Assembly: GCF_022808645.1 (NCBI RefSeq)
Contig: NZ_JAKZKT010000001.1
Span: 62,001 to 126,000 of the forward strand
Origin: Bacillus litorisediminis
GTDB lineage: Bacteria > Bacillota > Bacilli > Bacillales > JC228
Length of the DNA stretch: 64,000 bases
Reading direction: 5' to 3'
Positions 18,758 through 28,636 of the stretch are shown here, piece after piece; position 1 is the first letter of the stretch; each line of letters opens with the position of its first letter. The position numbers were made by a program, and so were the translations under genes. The notes under the pieces were generated by a model. It saw nothing but the letters and a program-made list of their open reading frames with translations. It made no database searches and was not told the origin of the DNA.

Positions 18758-18868
18758 GAGAAACCCTTTTAGGGTTAGCCGGAAAAGCAGTACGGTTAGC
18801 GAACTATTCAGAGCCCCTTGAAGGGCTGGCCAGCGAAGACTTTTAGCCGCCAAACAAACAATCCGTTT

Positions 18869-20233
18869 TGAACTACACCCCAATTGTTAGACACACAAGG
18901 TGCATTTATATGCCTACATTTAACATAGAGCAAAAGATAGAATCAGTTGTTCGTTATCAACAGGGAACGGAAGAGGTAAAATCTATTGCAAAATCTATAA
19001 GAGTCCATCATACAGTCTTATTAAATTGGATTAAACAATATGAACATCATGGTGGAAATGCTTTAAAAAGCCCATACATCCTACACAACACAGTCTAAAC
19101 CAGACGTACTAAATTATATAAAAGATACAGGGACGTCTATAAGGGAAGCCGCCACTATATTTAACATTGCGACACATGTTTCGAGTTACATGGAGTAGAC
19201 GCCCTAAAACCAACAAAAAGGGGCGTCCACCAATGAAAAAAGAAACAAACAAATCTCAACCAGTAAAAGGTTCAGAATAGGCGTTACGGGCTGAAATTGT
19301 ACGTTTACTTATGGAGAATGCCTATCTAAAAAGTTGAGGCTCCATTTCTAGAAAAGGAAAAATTATAGAACAAGACAGAGCGCAAGTAGTTTATGAATTA
19401 AGGCATAAATTTAAAGTTATCGATCTTGTAAAGGTCGCTGAAATTGCGCGTAGTACATATTATTATTGGGTAAAACAAATGGATCGTCCAAATAAGTACA
19501 ACGGAGTCAAAGAGCTCATTCAGGAAATTTTTGATGGACATCAAGGACGATATGGATATCGCCGCATTACGTAGAAATACGTAATCGAGGTTTAAGAATA
19601 AACCATAAAACAGTCCGTCCCTTGATGAATGAAATGGGATTAAAATGTGTTGTGCGCACGAAAGTATCGTTCATATCATGGGAAAGTATGTGAAATCGCT
19701 CCAAATATTTTGGAGCGTGATTTTAAAGCATCTTAAGCCAAATGAAAAGTGGGTAACGGATGTGACAGAATTCCACTTACATGGAGAGTATTTATATTTA
19801 TCCCCCCATTCTAGATTTAGATTTAACGAGGAAATCATTGCTTATAACATAGAAAGAGTCCTGTTCCTGCTAGTTTCAAAAATGTTATACAAAGCTTCTG
19901 ACCGTTTAAAAGAGGGAGACGCCCTCATCCTCCATTCTGATCAAGACTGGCATTATCAAATAAAACACTACCAACATGCTTTAAGAGAACATGGGATTAC
20001 TCAAAGTATGTAATTGTTTAGATAACGCAGTCATGGAGAATTTCTTTGGCTTATTAAAGTCCGAATTACTCTATTTAAAAGAATTTAAGGGTATGGAGCA
20101 TTTTAAAGTAGAATTAGAGCTATATTTATTACTATTATCACAAACGGATTAAGGCAAAATTAAAAGGCATGAGTTCGGTTCAATACCGAAATCATGCCCA
20201 AGTAGCTGCCTAAATTTCTGTGTCTAAAGTTCA
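18869..20233 (+). mobile_element. IS3-family element, degenerate
   Basis: The left end TGAACTACACCCCAATTGTT at 18869 and the right end TGTGTCTAAAGTTCA ending at 20233 share terminal TGAACT/AGTTCA and internal TTAGACACA/TGTGTCTAA matches; the right end has lost some bases between them. Inside are an OrfA HTH start and a broken OrfB. The right end abuts an IS256 reading frame that resumes at once on the other side, so this element landed in the IS256 gene. Confidence 0.75.
18910..20212 (+). pseudogene. IS3-family OrfA/OrfB remnants
   Basis: OrfA survives as MPTFNIEQKIESVVRYQQGT with the HTH segment KSIRVHHTVLLNWIKQYEHH. OrfB is seen in pieces: AEIVRLLMENAYLKS, then VYELRHKFKVIDLVKVAEIA, STYYYWVKQMDRPNKYNGVK, GRYGYRRIT, MNEMGLK, EKWVTDVTEF, ILHSDQDWHYQ and [16 protein letters not shown]. 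The order matches IS150-type transposases with their DDE residues, but several stops and frameshifts are present (for example TAG at 19278, TAG at 19573). Confidence 0.85.
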
Positions 20234-20848
20234 TCAGAAATTTGCATCCATTTATTCTTACTTTCGGTTTCATTTAACCATAGACCTAGCTTCGTTTCAT
20301 AGTCATTACGAATCGTTGTTTAGACAATCAACAAACACAAGAGGGTAACAGCTGTTTAAAGGATGATCTTGCCACTCTTCTAAATCAGGGAGTACTGAAT
20401 CTGTAATATCGGACACCATTTCATGAGATACAGAGAAGCCATAGATGTCTTCTATCGTGGAAGCTATGTCTCGTTGAGACATTCCTCTTACATACATCGA
20501 AATGACCTTATCCTCGATAGAGGATACGTCTCTTTTACGCTTTGGAATCAGCTGCGGTTCAAATGAACCATCACGATCACGGGGGACCGCAATTTCAACT
20601 TCTCCTGTCGTCGTTTTCACGAACTTTTTGCCATATCCATTTCTTCTATTGCTTGTTTCTTTTTCTCCCTTGTCATTTGATTCATAGCCCAAATGATGAT
20701 TCATTTCACCTTTAAGCATCGACTCAAACATAGGGCCAAATATGTCTTTTAATGCTTCTTGCATATCTTCTACAGATTTAGTTTGGTACTGTTCGATAAT
20801 CTTGTTAGCTAATTCTACGGAGTTCGGATCTCTTTTCAATTTCCTCAT
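20234..20848 (-). pseudogene. IS256-family transposase, truncated
   Basis: The N-terminal 175 residues are intact: EDMQEALKDIFGPMFESMLK, NHHLGYESNDKGEK, TTTGEVEIAVPRDRDGSFEP, SIEDKVISMYVRGMSQRDI and PLVFVDCL, the first DDE aspartate region. A frameshift follows near 20325. The frame then continues TIRNDYETK, an internal deletion, and LGLWLNETESKNKWMQI, and ends where the IS3-family right end begins at 20233. The remaining C-terminal half is missing. Confidence 0.88.
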
Positions 20849-20892
20849 TGAAACACTCCATAAGCTATATACTTATTATTCTATCAAATAAA

Positions 20893-20939
20893 AAACTGTA
20901 TGAGTAAGGAACCGTACGTATTCCTAACTTACACAGTTT
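20893..20939. repeat. IS256 end hairpin
   Basis: AAACTGTATGAGTAAGGAA and its imperfect complement TTCCTAACTTACACAGTTT flank CCGTACGTA. It lies 45 bases upstream of the IS256 transposase start, where the element's terminal inverted repeat is expected. Confidence 0.6.
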
Positions 20940-21057
20940 ATATTACACTCCCATCACTTCACGGGTGGATATCATTTCAACAAAAACACCCTTTCTCTCA
21001 AGTACAATCCTTCACAATCTACTGTTGGTTTGTTGTAAAAATAAGACAACTTAATTT

Positions 21058-21505
21058 TTATTTTGCAATTCGATTAAACACTTTAAAAACAGATTTCTTT
21101 TCCTCTTCCAATAGTTTTATAAACGCTTTGTCCATATTCCCTATTTCTCCGACATTCACAAACACATCAATCAATAGTTCATCTGTCAAGCATTCATTTT
21201 CTTTGCCCCCAAATTCATTTGATCAATTGTAGGTATTCTCTAGGAGGAATATTTCGTATAGTGATTTCTTTAAATACGAATTCGATAAAGTCATTTCCTA
21301 GTTTCTCCTCAATTGCTTTTCGATAAATCGCCAATAACAAATCATCCTCTACATAAAACCAAAGTATAAAACAATATTTTGCAACCTCCTTTTTTGTCTT
21401 TCACAATTATTATCCCCTTGTTTAGGAAAAAATATTTCTTCTACATCATCCTCAGTAAATAGCTTATAGCTTTCACTTACCTTCCACGTAGTAATGTAGT
21501 TCAAA
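21058..21505 (-). pseudogene. Frameshifted hypothetical gene
   Basis: Reading down the minus strand: LNYITTWKVSESYKLFTEDD, VEEIFFPKQGDNNCERQKRR, LQNIVLYF; after one base shift near 21357, FYVEDDLLLAIYRKAIEEK, LGNDFIEFVFKEITIRNIPP, REYLQLIK and a stop; a further frame gives EFGGKENECLTDELLIDVFV and NMDKAFIKLLEEEKKSVF to a stop at 21058. The amino-acid quality suggests one or two former small soluble proteins. I do not recognise the family. Confidence 0.5.
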
Positions 21506-21530
21506 AAACTTGAATAAAATAAGGGTATAA

Positions 21531-22547
21531 TTATATCTTTTTTCTAATTAATTTATTACGGTCCATTGTACCTGGCGGTTGTTCAAGCCAATGGTGTTTA
21601 ATCATGATATCGGCTCCAGTTTTGGCATAAAGCCCAATTTCCAATGAAAGTCGTTCATAATTAATGACTAAATCATTTCGTTGACTGGCGGCAGCTGCTG
21701 TAGCGTAATTTCCCGTACCAGTTGCACTTAAAAGTGACATATGAAACATTAATAACTTATCTGAAAATGTTTGAGTAGTCGAATTGCTTACAGCAACATC
21801 GGGTAATTTAGGTGTTGGAATATCATTGTCAAGCAGTATTTCAGAAAATATCTTAATGTGTTTATTGGCTATATCTTTTCCGCGCAGCATGTAGTCTTGA
21901 ATTTCTTTGGTTGGAGAGGTCTGGGCAAAACTCACGGCTAACATAACTCCCATTGCATTGGTTATGACATTCATGTACAAATAAGAGATTTCCACTGCGT
22001 TTAATGGTCGTTTGTTCGTAAATGGGTTTAATCCGCTATAATATTGTTTACCTTCCACAAAATCTGTTTTTTTCGGCACTTCCAAATAAGGATGCTTCGC
22101 CAGTATTCCTTTCGAAAGAGCAATTTTATTAGTTTGATTAAAAAGTGTAGACGTATCAATTAAACCTTCCGTAAAGAAATTACTGATATCTTCTCTTGTG
22201 CTCATAGCAACAAATCCGCTGTATGCCAACATTCCGACTCTAGCCATGTGATTCACATACGTTAGACAGAATATATCAGAAAAAAGCCATGGAGCCTCCA
22301 TGTTCACGTCATTTTCGGTAAAACCGTTAGGTACAGCATACTGTTCTTGATCAAAAAGGTTTTTCAAAAAATCCAAATGACTTGATGCTAGATTATAGGC
22401 ATATTCTATAGCAGGTTTTATGTCTGTATCTTTAAGATGCTTAAGCATAAACCCTAAGACACATTTTGACATACTATCATTCATATACGAAGTCCAAAGA
22501 CTTCCGATTTCGGCCGAAGTTAAATAAATTTTATTTTCATTAACCAT
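21531..22547 (-). CDS. DUF3231 family protein, copy 2
   Basis: 338 residues from ATG 22547, which has GGAGG six bases upstream; the longer frame to 22574 has no site. It is a paralogue of 9408-10412, aligning end to end: TSAEIGSLWTSYMND, VPNGFTENDVNMEAPWLF, YYSGLNPFTNKRPLNAVEIS, TFSDKLLMFHMSLL, ASQRNDL and IMIKHHWLEQPPG. The internal duplication is visible again (two EI-x-x-L starts). It appears intact and soluble. Function unknown; persistence of two intact copies in a region of decay suggests selection. Confidence 0.85.
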   Translation of the reverse strand: MVNENKIYLTSAEIGSLWTSYMNDSMSKCVLGFMLKHLKDTDIKPAIEYAYNLASSHLDFLKNLFDQEQYAVPNGFTENDVNMEAPWLFSDIFCLTYVNHMARVGMLAYSGFVAMSTREDISNFFTEGLIDTSTLFNQTNKIALSKGILAKHPYLEVPKKTDFVEGKQYYSGLNPFTNKRPLNAVEISYLYMNVITNAMGVMLAVSFAQTSPTKEIQDYMLRGKDIANKHIKIFSEILLDNDIPTPKLPDVAVSNSTTQTFSDKLLMFHMSLLSATGTGNYATAAAASQRNDLVINYERLSLEIGLYAKTGADIMIKHHWLEQPPGTMDRNKLIRKKI

Positions 22548-22574
22548 ATTAGCCTCCAAAAAGAATAAGTTCAT

Positions 22575-22800
22575 TTATATTATTCTTTGCAATTAACTGT
22601 TAATTATACTGGCGACTGGTTTTGCTCATAAAACATCAATAAAAAGGTATCAATCCCTTATTGGTTTACCATGCCAGATAATAAAAAAGCGTTTCCTCGT
22701 CAATCTATAAAGGTTTACGTTTTACTATTAAAAAATACAATGAAGAAACAGACTTCCTTCTGCACGAACTAATTGAGCCTTGAGAAGAAATTTGGGCATT
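22575..22800. other. Short intergenic stretch, nothing recognised
   Basis: AT-rich DNA between the DUF3231 gene and the IS21 remnant; no gene, hairpin or repeat could be supported. Confidence 0.4.
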
Positions 22801-22849
22801 AAATAAGTTGCCTTAAGTTATATAGTTGCTCCACCCAGTTCAATCCTTG

Positions 22850-23130
22850 TAGTTGGATCCAACTGTTTTTGACTTAATGCTTGCTGGTCACTCACGTTGA
22901 ATTCTTTCAAGAGTTTTCATGGAGGAGAAAGTAGCCCACTTCAACCTTTTTTCCATTTGTTTTCATCTCTTCGCTTTTGCTCGTAAGTCAACATCTCCAT
23001 TAAAATGGCTGTACAGGTTAATTCCTTCGTTTCAGCTTCTTTAATTAACGAAGGTAATTGATTCGCTGTTTCAGCTAAGCGCAAAGCACTTAGAAGACTT
23101 TGTAGGCTGCTCTAGTTGGCTCATGATTGA
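22850..23130 (-). pseudogene. istB: istB fragment
   Basis: Frame pieces read LQSLLSALRLAETANQLPS, then LIKEAETKELTCTAILMEML and TYEQKRRDENKWKKG, the start of the IstB helper ATPase, followed by stops. The Walker A region is absent. Confidence 0.65.
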
Positions 23131-23139
23131 CCCTCCAAT

Positions 23140-24296
23140 ACAGCGACATACTCATGGACATCCATCGTTTGAGTCTTTGTCTCCATTAAAGATTGGCTAC
23201 CGGTATGAAGGGACTTTACACTTTTGGCGTTGGTGGTAGTACCTGTAAGTGAAATCGAGCGTTGGCCGTCAAGGTGCTGAATATAATCGGTGAAATCTTT
23301 GCACTAAACAGCCTTTCTCGACACAACTTTTTAATGGCTGATCTAAAAGAGTAGGTTCATGTACCTTCATTTGTCTGGATATTACCTTCACTAATCACTT
23401 ATATACCTTGGCTTTTTTCTTTACGAACTAGTTCTAGAAAATAGTGGGCAAGCTTTACATTACCAAACTGATGGGCAAAGGAGTTGATATACTCTTCAAT
23501 GCCTTTTGTGCGGCCGCGAGTATGTTGCCGATCCTGAATAAGCTTTCCTTCTCCTTGATAAATAAGCTGCTTCGCCCTTACAGGACCTTCAGCTGACTCT
23601 CGAATGATTAGCTGAACTTCTAATGTTTCCTATACATATACTTGAGTATGCTTATCAAACGTTCCTAAATGAACGGAGTATTGGTTTAAACCGTAACGAA
23701 TCGTATTGTCCTTTCGAACAGTTCTTATTATACTTAAATTGAGTTTGATATATTTAATTTTTGATTGACCTATCGAAGTGTTTCTCTACTTGATACACTT
23801 CGATAGGTCTTTGTTTGTGTGGTGTTATGCAGTTTATAGTTTCCTGTCCGGTTCAGCCACTCCCAGCGGTTTCATTCCACTTCTCAAGCCCATAATAAAC
23901 GCGATGTTGGGCAAAGTTATGTTTAATAAATCCAACGATATTCTCAATTTTCCCCTTGCTTCCAGGGTCTGCTTTTCGACAAATGTTGAAGTTCAGCTTC
24001 CTTTCTTGGCAGTATAACTGAAATTCTTCCGTTAGAATTAAATCCCCGCCATTTTCACTTACAAATAGTAAACTATCTTGATCATAGGCAAGCTCTCGAG
24101 GAATCCCACCATACCATTCAAAAGCATTTTCGTGCGTACGAATGACATCACGTGTGGTAAAAGGTCTATCTAGCCACTCCTTATATTTATAACGATAGTG
24201 AGAGAGCACACGCGCAATAAAGTAGAGCTTTATATGTTTCCATTCCAGTGTTTTTTTGAGTGGTTTGTCCAAAATTAATAGAGATGAAAAAAACAT
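23140..24296 (-). pseudogene. istA: istA transposase fragment
   Basis: The open part 23853-24296 encodes RDVIRTHENAFEWYGGIPRE, LAYDQDS, EEFQLYCQERKLNFNICRKA and DPGSKGKIENIVGFIKHNF, the core DDE segments of IS21 transposases. After a stop the C-terminal pieces AKQLIYQGEGKLIQDRQHTR and EEYINSFAHQFGNVKLAHYF can still be read. Confidence 0.8.
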
Positions 24297-24479
24297 TACT
24301 TTTTTAAAGATTCATGTTATTAATTCCCAAATTTTCGAAAAAGGGAAAACCTAAGAAAAAATAGCTTTCTATCATTCATACCCGAAATAAAATCATGGTG
24401 TATTTATTAGCATTTATTAGCGTTCTTTATAGATATTTTAATAAACGTTTCCTATGACAGAGTAAGATTGGCGCTGTTT

Positions 24480-25413
24480 CTTGCTATTTTGTAATCATCA
24501 TTTTTAGTTTTTTGAATGCATTGATCTATAAAAAATATGGATTAATTTTATCATGTTTTTAACTGAGTCACTTGCAACCGTGTTATTTTAATTAACTTTA
24601 TGGATTATACACCTTATCATATATTTTATTTATTTTTCGAGCCATTCATTCGGAAAAATTACTATCAAAAGCAGAAAGCAACGAGGAAAAGACTATAAAA
24701 CAAAAGCAGTAAATAAAACAAACCTTGTATCAGACCAAACAGACCGTGAAAAACTTAAATATTTTTAGCAGATTAAATCAAAATAAAAAGGAAGTCAGTT
24801 TATCCAGCCAAAGCGCCCTAACGTCATTCCACCAAATGAACCAAGCACTTGAAAAGCAAACAGATTTCATAAAATCGATCCATTTAAATATTAATAACGT
24901 ATCTGATGAAATTGAAAAAATCCTAATCTGCAAATATGAAAAGAGCAAAGCGACACCAAAAAAAAATCATCGGACACTCAAAAACGTACATTCAAAAACT
25001 GAATTTTACCCTTTGTATTGGAACGCACCTTTCAAAATAACGTAGAAACAAGCGAAAAATAACACATATAACCTAATATATAGAAAGAATCATCAAAACG
25101 TCCATGAAATAGCAGAAATAACAAATCCTCCCGATTTAAATGCATCCATTGAAGCTGCGAGTGCCGGAGAACATGGAAAAGGCTTTTTTCTTCTATCAAA
25201 AGTATAATGAGAGATTTTTAGAAGAATTAACAAGCATAAACGAATGGATCGGTTATCTTCAGAACTTCATAAAAGATACAAATTACATATTTCAACCCTT
25301 TCAGCGCATCAGAGGAAAACACAGCGACACTAGAAAAAATTACATCTTCTTATGAACAAATCAACGCCAGTCTTGAAAGCATTGTTATAGATTTTACGAT
25401 GAGGAAAAAATAA
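24480..25413 (+). pseudogene. Decayed methyl-accepting chemotaxis protein
   Basis: Pieces in three frames line up as one receptor. The fragment at 24725-25045 (FHQMNQALEKQTDFIKSIHL) is a coiled-coil signalling region; at 25090-25200 a second frame reads NHQNVHEIAEITNPPDLNAS and [16 protein letters not shown], the signalling hairpin tip corresponding to the family's '[24 protein letters not shown]'; at 25310-25413 a third frame reads SASEENTATLEKITSSYEQI ending NASLESI. The region 24480-24700 is rich in hydrophobic codons, probably the membrane part. Multiple stops and frameshifts inactivate it. Confidence 0.7.
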
Positions 25414-25680
25414 AAGTGACTAACTCTGTCGCTTTTTAGTTGGAAGTGTCCTCTATTTTAATCTAGCGAACAACGAAAAACCTTCTTTAATGCCGTTCAT
25501 GTGCTCGAAATATACAACTAATTTCCGGATTGTCAACAACATTAATTTCAGTATTGGTATTGATAACATAATTGCTACTACTAATAATAATCTATTAAAC
25601 TTGTCTAACATATGTTTAAAATTACATATCTTTATAGTAAAATATTTTTTAGTTTATTTTAAAGGAGTGATTATCTACTG

Positions 25681-26715
25681 ATGATAGTTGAAGAACAAGA
25701 GTTAGATTTTCAGCAATTATTGGATTTTTCATTAGATGCAATTTTTGTCATTAAAGAAAATGAGATCATTTATGCTAATAAGTCAGCTTTAGATTTATTA
25801 GGTGGTAATTCTCAACAAGAGATACTGAATGAGAAATTCCAGAAGTATTTACACCCAGATTATTATTTTGTTTGTAAAGAAAGACTGAAAAAGGTGAGAG
25901 AAAGGCTACATATAGCCGAACTATTGGAACAAAGAATTATTAGGAAAGATGGTGAGATAATTGATGTAGAGGTCATGGCAACACCTTATAAATTTAAAGG
26001 TGAAATATTGGCACAAGTCATTATTAGAGATATTACGTTAAGAAAAAAAGCAGAAAAACGATTATATGATGCAGAAAAATTATCTGCAATCGGGGAAATT
26101 GCGGCAGGTGTTGCTCATGAAATCAAAAATCCTTTAACAGCAATAACAGGATTTCTTCAGTTGCTAAAATCTGAGATTGAACATCCATATTTGGATATTA
26201 TATCAAATGAATTAGATAATGCTTTATCTACGCTTACAAATTTACTTCAAGTTGCTAAACCTGATCTAGATAATGAGCCTTCTATTACATTTAATTTATG
26301 TTTAGAATTAGAAAGATTATTATTTTTATTTCAAGACCAATTTTATCGAGTAGAGATTGAAAAGCGCCTTTCGGATAAAGAGCAAAAAATAATGGGAAAA
26401 AAGAATCTGTTATTAAAAGCCTTTTTCAATTTATTAAAAAATGCGTTTGAAGCGATTGAAGACAAAGGAAAAATCATACTAGAACATTACTTTAAAGATG
26501 GATTTATACATATTAAAATTTCAGATACGGGCGTTGGTATCCCGGAAGATAAAATAAAAAAATTAGGTACACCATTTTTTTCAACTAAAAGTGAAGGTAC
26601 TGGCATGGGATTAACCCAAGTTTTTCATACAATACATACTCATGGTGGAACAATTGATATTCAAAGTGAAGTCGGAAAAGGAACAGATTTTTTAATCAAA
26701 ATTCCACTATTATAA
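25681..26715 (+). CDS. PAS-domain histidine kinase (sporulation-kinase type)
   Basis: 344 residues, no membrane segment, so cytosolic. A PAS domain (about 9-122) has LLDFSLDAIFVIKENEIIYA and VIIRDITLRKKAEKRL. The dimerisation/phosphoacceptor motif GVAHEIKNPLTAITGFLQLL places the phosphorylated His at 146. The ATPase domain has the N-box FNLLKNAFEAI, the G1 box DTGVGIPED and the G2 box GTGMGLT. The architecture matches KinA/KinE-like kinases that feed Spo0F in sporulating bacilli. No response regulator gene is adjacent, which also fits a phosphorelay input kinase. AAAGGAG lies 13 bases before the ATG, a long gap. Intact, in a region where neighbours are broken. Confidence 0.85.
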   Translation: MIVEEQELDFQQLLDFSLDAIFVIKENEIIYANKSALDLLGGNSQQEILNEKFQKYLHPDYYFVCKERLKKVRERLHIAELLEQRIIRKDGEIIDVEVMATPYKFKGEILAQVIIRDITLRKKAEKRLYDAEKLSAIGEIAAGVAHEIKNPLTAITGFLQLLKSEIEHPYLDIISNELDNALSTLTNLLQVAKPDLDNEPSITFNLCLELERLLFLFQDQFYRVEIEKRLSDKEQKIMGKKNLLLKAFFNLLKNAFEAIEDKGKIILEHYFKDGFIHIKISDTGVGIPEDKIKKLGTPFFSTKSEGTGMGLTQVFHTIHTHGGTIDIQSEVGKGTDFLIKIPLL

Positions 26716-26880
26716 TAAAATATGTCAAAAAAAGTCGCATAAAATTCATGCTGTTTTTCACATCTTTTATCTTCTATGTTAATAAGGAGGTGATAAGACT
26801 TATTCTTTTGAACGAACGTATAGGGGTGGCGTCAGGAAAATGCGGATTTACAACGTTAAGGAAGTTAAATATCTAAAAGC

Positions 26881-26919
26881 CTAATTTTTCAATTAATTAT
26901 GAAGAAATTAGTTTTTTTC
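26881..26919 (+). terminator. Rho-independent terminator
   Basis: CTAATTTTTC and GAAGAAATTAG form an AT-rich stem around ATTAATTAT followed by TTTTTTT. It lies about 165 bases after the kinase gene. Confidence 0.6.
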
Positions 26920-27065
26920 GTTTCTCAATTAAAGCGGCTGATTGTTGAATATAATTTTTTTTGTTGAACAGTATTGTTGACTGTGCAACAAGTGAATCTT
27001 TGTTTTTCCTTTTTCTTATTGAACAACTTTTCTATAGTTTAAGTGAATACTTTCACAAACATTAA

Positions 27066-27102
27066 CAAAAATCCGTTTTCAGATAAAAAAACGGATTTTT
27101 CT
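27066..27102. terminator. Bidirectional terminator
   Basis: AAAAATCCGTTTT and AAAACGGATTTTT flank CAGATAAA. The poly-A/poly-T arms allow termination from either side; it lies downstream of the minus-strand oxidoreductase remnant. The stretch 26716-27190 otherwise has no gene. Confidence 0.75.
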
Positions 27103-27192
27103 TGTAATTAATTTACTATTTTTCAAGTTCTTTTCCCCAAAGTTGAACCGGTCACGTATTGATAAAAAAACGAGGTTTCTTCTATAAAATAA

Positions 27193-27670
27193 CTAATAGA
27201 ACGATGGCTTTCCAAAATCGTAATTGGGTTCACTTACCCCTAAGCTTTCACGAATATATTTCGTATCATCATCCAGTAAGTCCAAAATTAAACGGCCAAC
27301 AGCTTGCCGTGTAACTTGTGCACCTCAAAAGGTTCCTCTTTTGAAGTTAGATGATAATCTTCTCCCACCATTGCATCATTCCAACGACCACACGCACCAG
27401 GTACCTCATTATAAATTCCTAAAGCTGTTGCACCAATAAGACGTTTTATACCTGCCTCATGCATTGCGGAAACAATAGACTGTGTTGCACAAGCGTCAAA
27501 CATGTCATTTAAATAGACAACATCCACTCCAGACATTGCATCGACAAGTTTAGTTTTCTCTTGAAAGTCTCCAGAAATAATTTCCACTCGTTTACTTATC
27601 ACTTTTAAACGAGAATGTGCACGTCGTGCATAAAGAACAATTTCTAAGTCTGTTTCATTAAGTAATTAGA
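27193..27670 (-). pseudogene. NmrA/SDR-like NAD(P)-binding protein, internally deleted
   Basis: Minus-strand pieces: ETDLEIVLYARRAHSRLKV, then SKRVEIISGDFQEKTKLVDA, MSGVDVVYLNDMFDACATQS, MHEAGIKRLIGATALGIYNE and VPGACGRWNDAM, typical of atypical SDRs that bind NAD(P)H. The N-terminal GxxGxxG is missing, and the centre has a deletion that joins EDYHLTSKEEPF directly to the C-terminal part. After a frameshift this reads RQAVGRLILDLLDDDTKYIR and ends ESLGVSEPNYDFGKPSFY. Non-functional. Confidence 0.7.
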
Positions 27671-27826
27671 TGATGAAGATAAAACCAAAAAAATACAGGA
27701 AGTTCTTTTGAAGGTGTATTTACAGAATTATGAAAGCTAATGGTTGTAATGTTTAGATGATCATTACATGCCCAGCTTAGTAATCAAAAACTCCTGAAAA
27801 ATAAGCATTAGAAGGAGGTGTATTCT

Positions 27827-28636
27827 TTGAATGGCAAGATGGTATTCAAGCCAGTAAATGATATTGTTATGACAGTTCTTATGTTGTTCGGAATGGCTTA
27901 CTACATTACTTGAAATATGGCCCATGAAGTAATTAGAGTTATGGTATTTATTCCATTTATCTTCCATAACTTTTTAAATAGACGTTGGTATCAAGCACTC
28001 CTTAGAGGAAACTACAATGTAAGGCGCATTCTACAAATAGCTATCAATCTACTTTTTCTTGTAACAATGTTTTTAATGATGATAAGTGCTGTGTTAATTT
28101 CCAATCACTTATTTGCCTTTATTCCCACAAATAACGACATGATTCTGCGTCAAATACATGTTCAGACAGCTTATTGGGGATTTATCATCATGGCAATTCA
28201 TGTAGGGTTTTCCTGGGAGATTGTTCTTCATTCAGTACGGAGGATGATCGGAATCACCGGTATAAGCCGTACTCGCACTCTTGCATTGCGTATTTTGGTA
28301 GTATTAATTGTTGTCTATGGGGTACACTTTTCCTTCGAGGGAGAAATGGGTTCTAAGCTATTCATTTACAACCCATTTGGTTGGTTCAGTGATGATTCCA
28401 CTATAAGGTTTTTAATTGAACACCTATCCATCATGGGAATCTATATTTGTGGGACACATTATACTTTGAAATTTATTCAAAAGCAGGAAAAACGAGCAAA
28501 AGATACAATCAAATTCAGCCTTAAAAATGAAGGATATCAATTAATTTTTGGAACTGTTGTTAACGGTGTAGGTTCAACAAGTGCTTTTACAATCTTCTCG
28601 ATTTTTTTCATGCAAATGAGGTGTAATGGTGGATAA
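27827..28636 (+). pseudogene. DUF4405 membrane protein with in-frame TGA
   Basis: Translation should start at TTG 27827, seven bases after GGAGGTG. The frame reads KPVNDIVMTVLMLFGMAYYI, T, then TGA (27911-27913), then NMAHEVIRVMVFIPFIFHNF and on to 28636. The family normally has a Gly here ('LTGNLLHEWLG'), so GGA to TGA is a single-base nonsense change. Downstream are RRILQIAINLLFLVTMFLMM, FAFIPTNNDMILRQIHVQTA, HVGFSW and FLIEHLSIMGIYICGTHY, the helices and His residues of a haem-b-like DUF4405 protein. Re-initiation at ATG 27917 is possible but loses the first helix. It overlaps the next reading frame by 11 bases. Confidence 0.75.

Larger units (their letters stand above)
18150..18868 (+). 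mobile_element. IS200-family insertion sequence (inactivated)
   Basis: Single-gene IS200 element with tnpA at 18271-18757. A leader hairpin precedes the gene, and a structured right end contains the stem GAGCCCC...GGGGCTG-type arms near 18807-18832. IS200/IS605 elements have no inverted repeats but carry subterminal hairpins recognised by the HUH transposase, which fits. Exact ends cannot be fixed by eye. Confidence 0.75.
22800..24296 (-). mobile_element. IS21-family remnant (istA and istB fragments), copy 1
   Basis: The minus strand holds the central IstA fragment at 23853-24296, degraded IstA C-terminal pieces down to about 23130, and the N-terminal part of IstB at about 22850-23130. The IstA N-terminus and most of IstB, including its ATPase motifs, are missing, so the element cannot move. 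Confidence 0.8.

Noticed and set aside
20900-21232. Plus-strand ORF of 110 aa
   Set aside because: Runs antisense to a better-composed, broken minus-strand gene and through the IS256 end.
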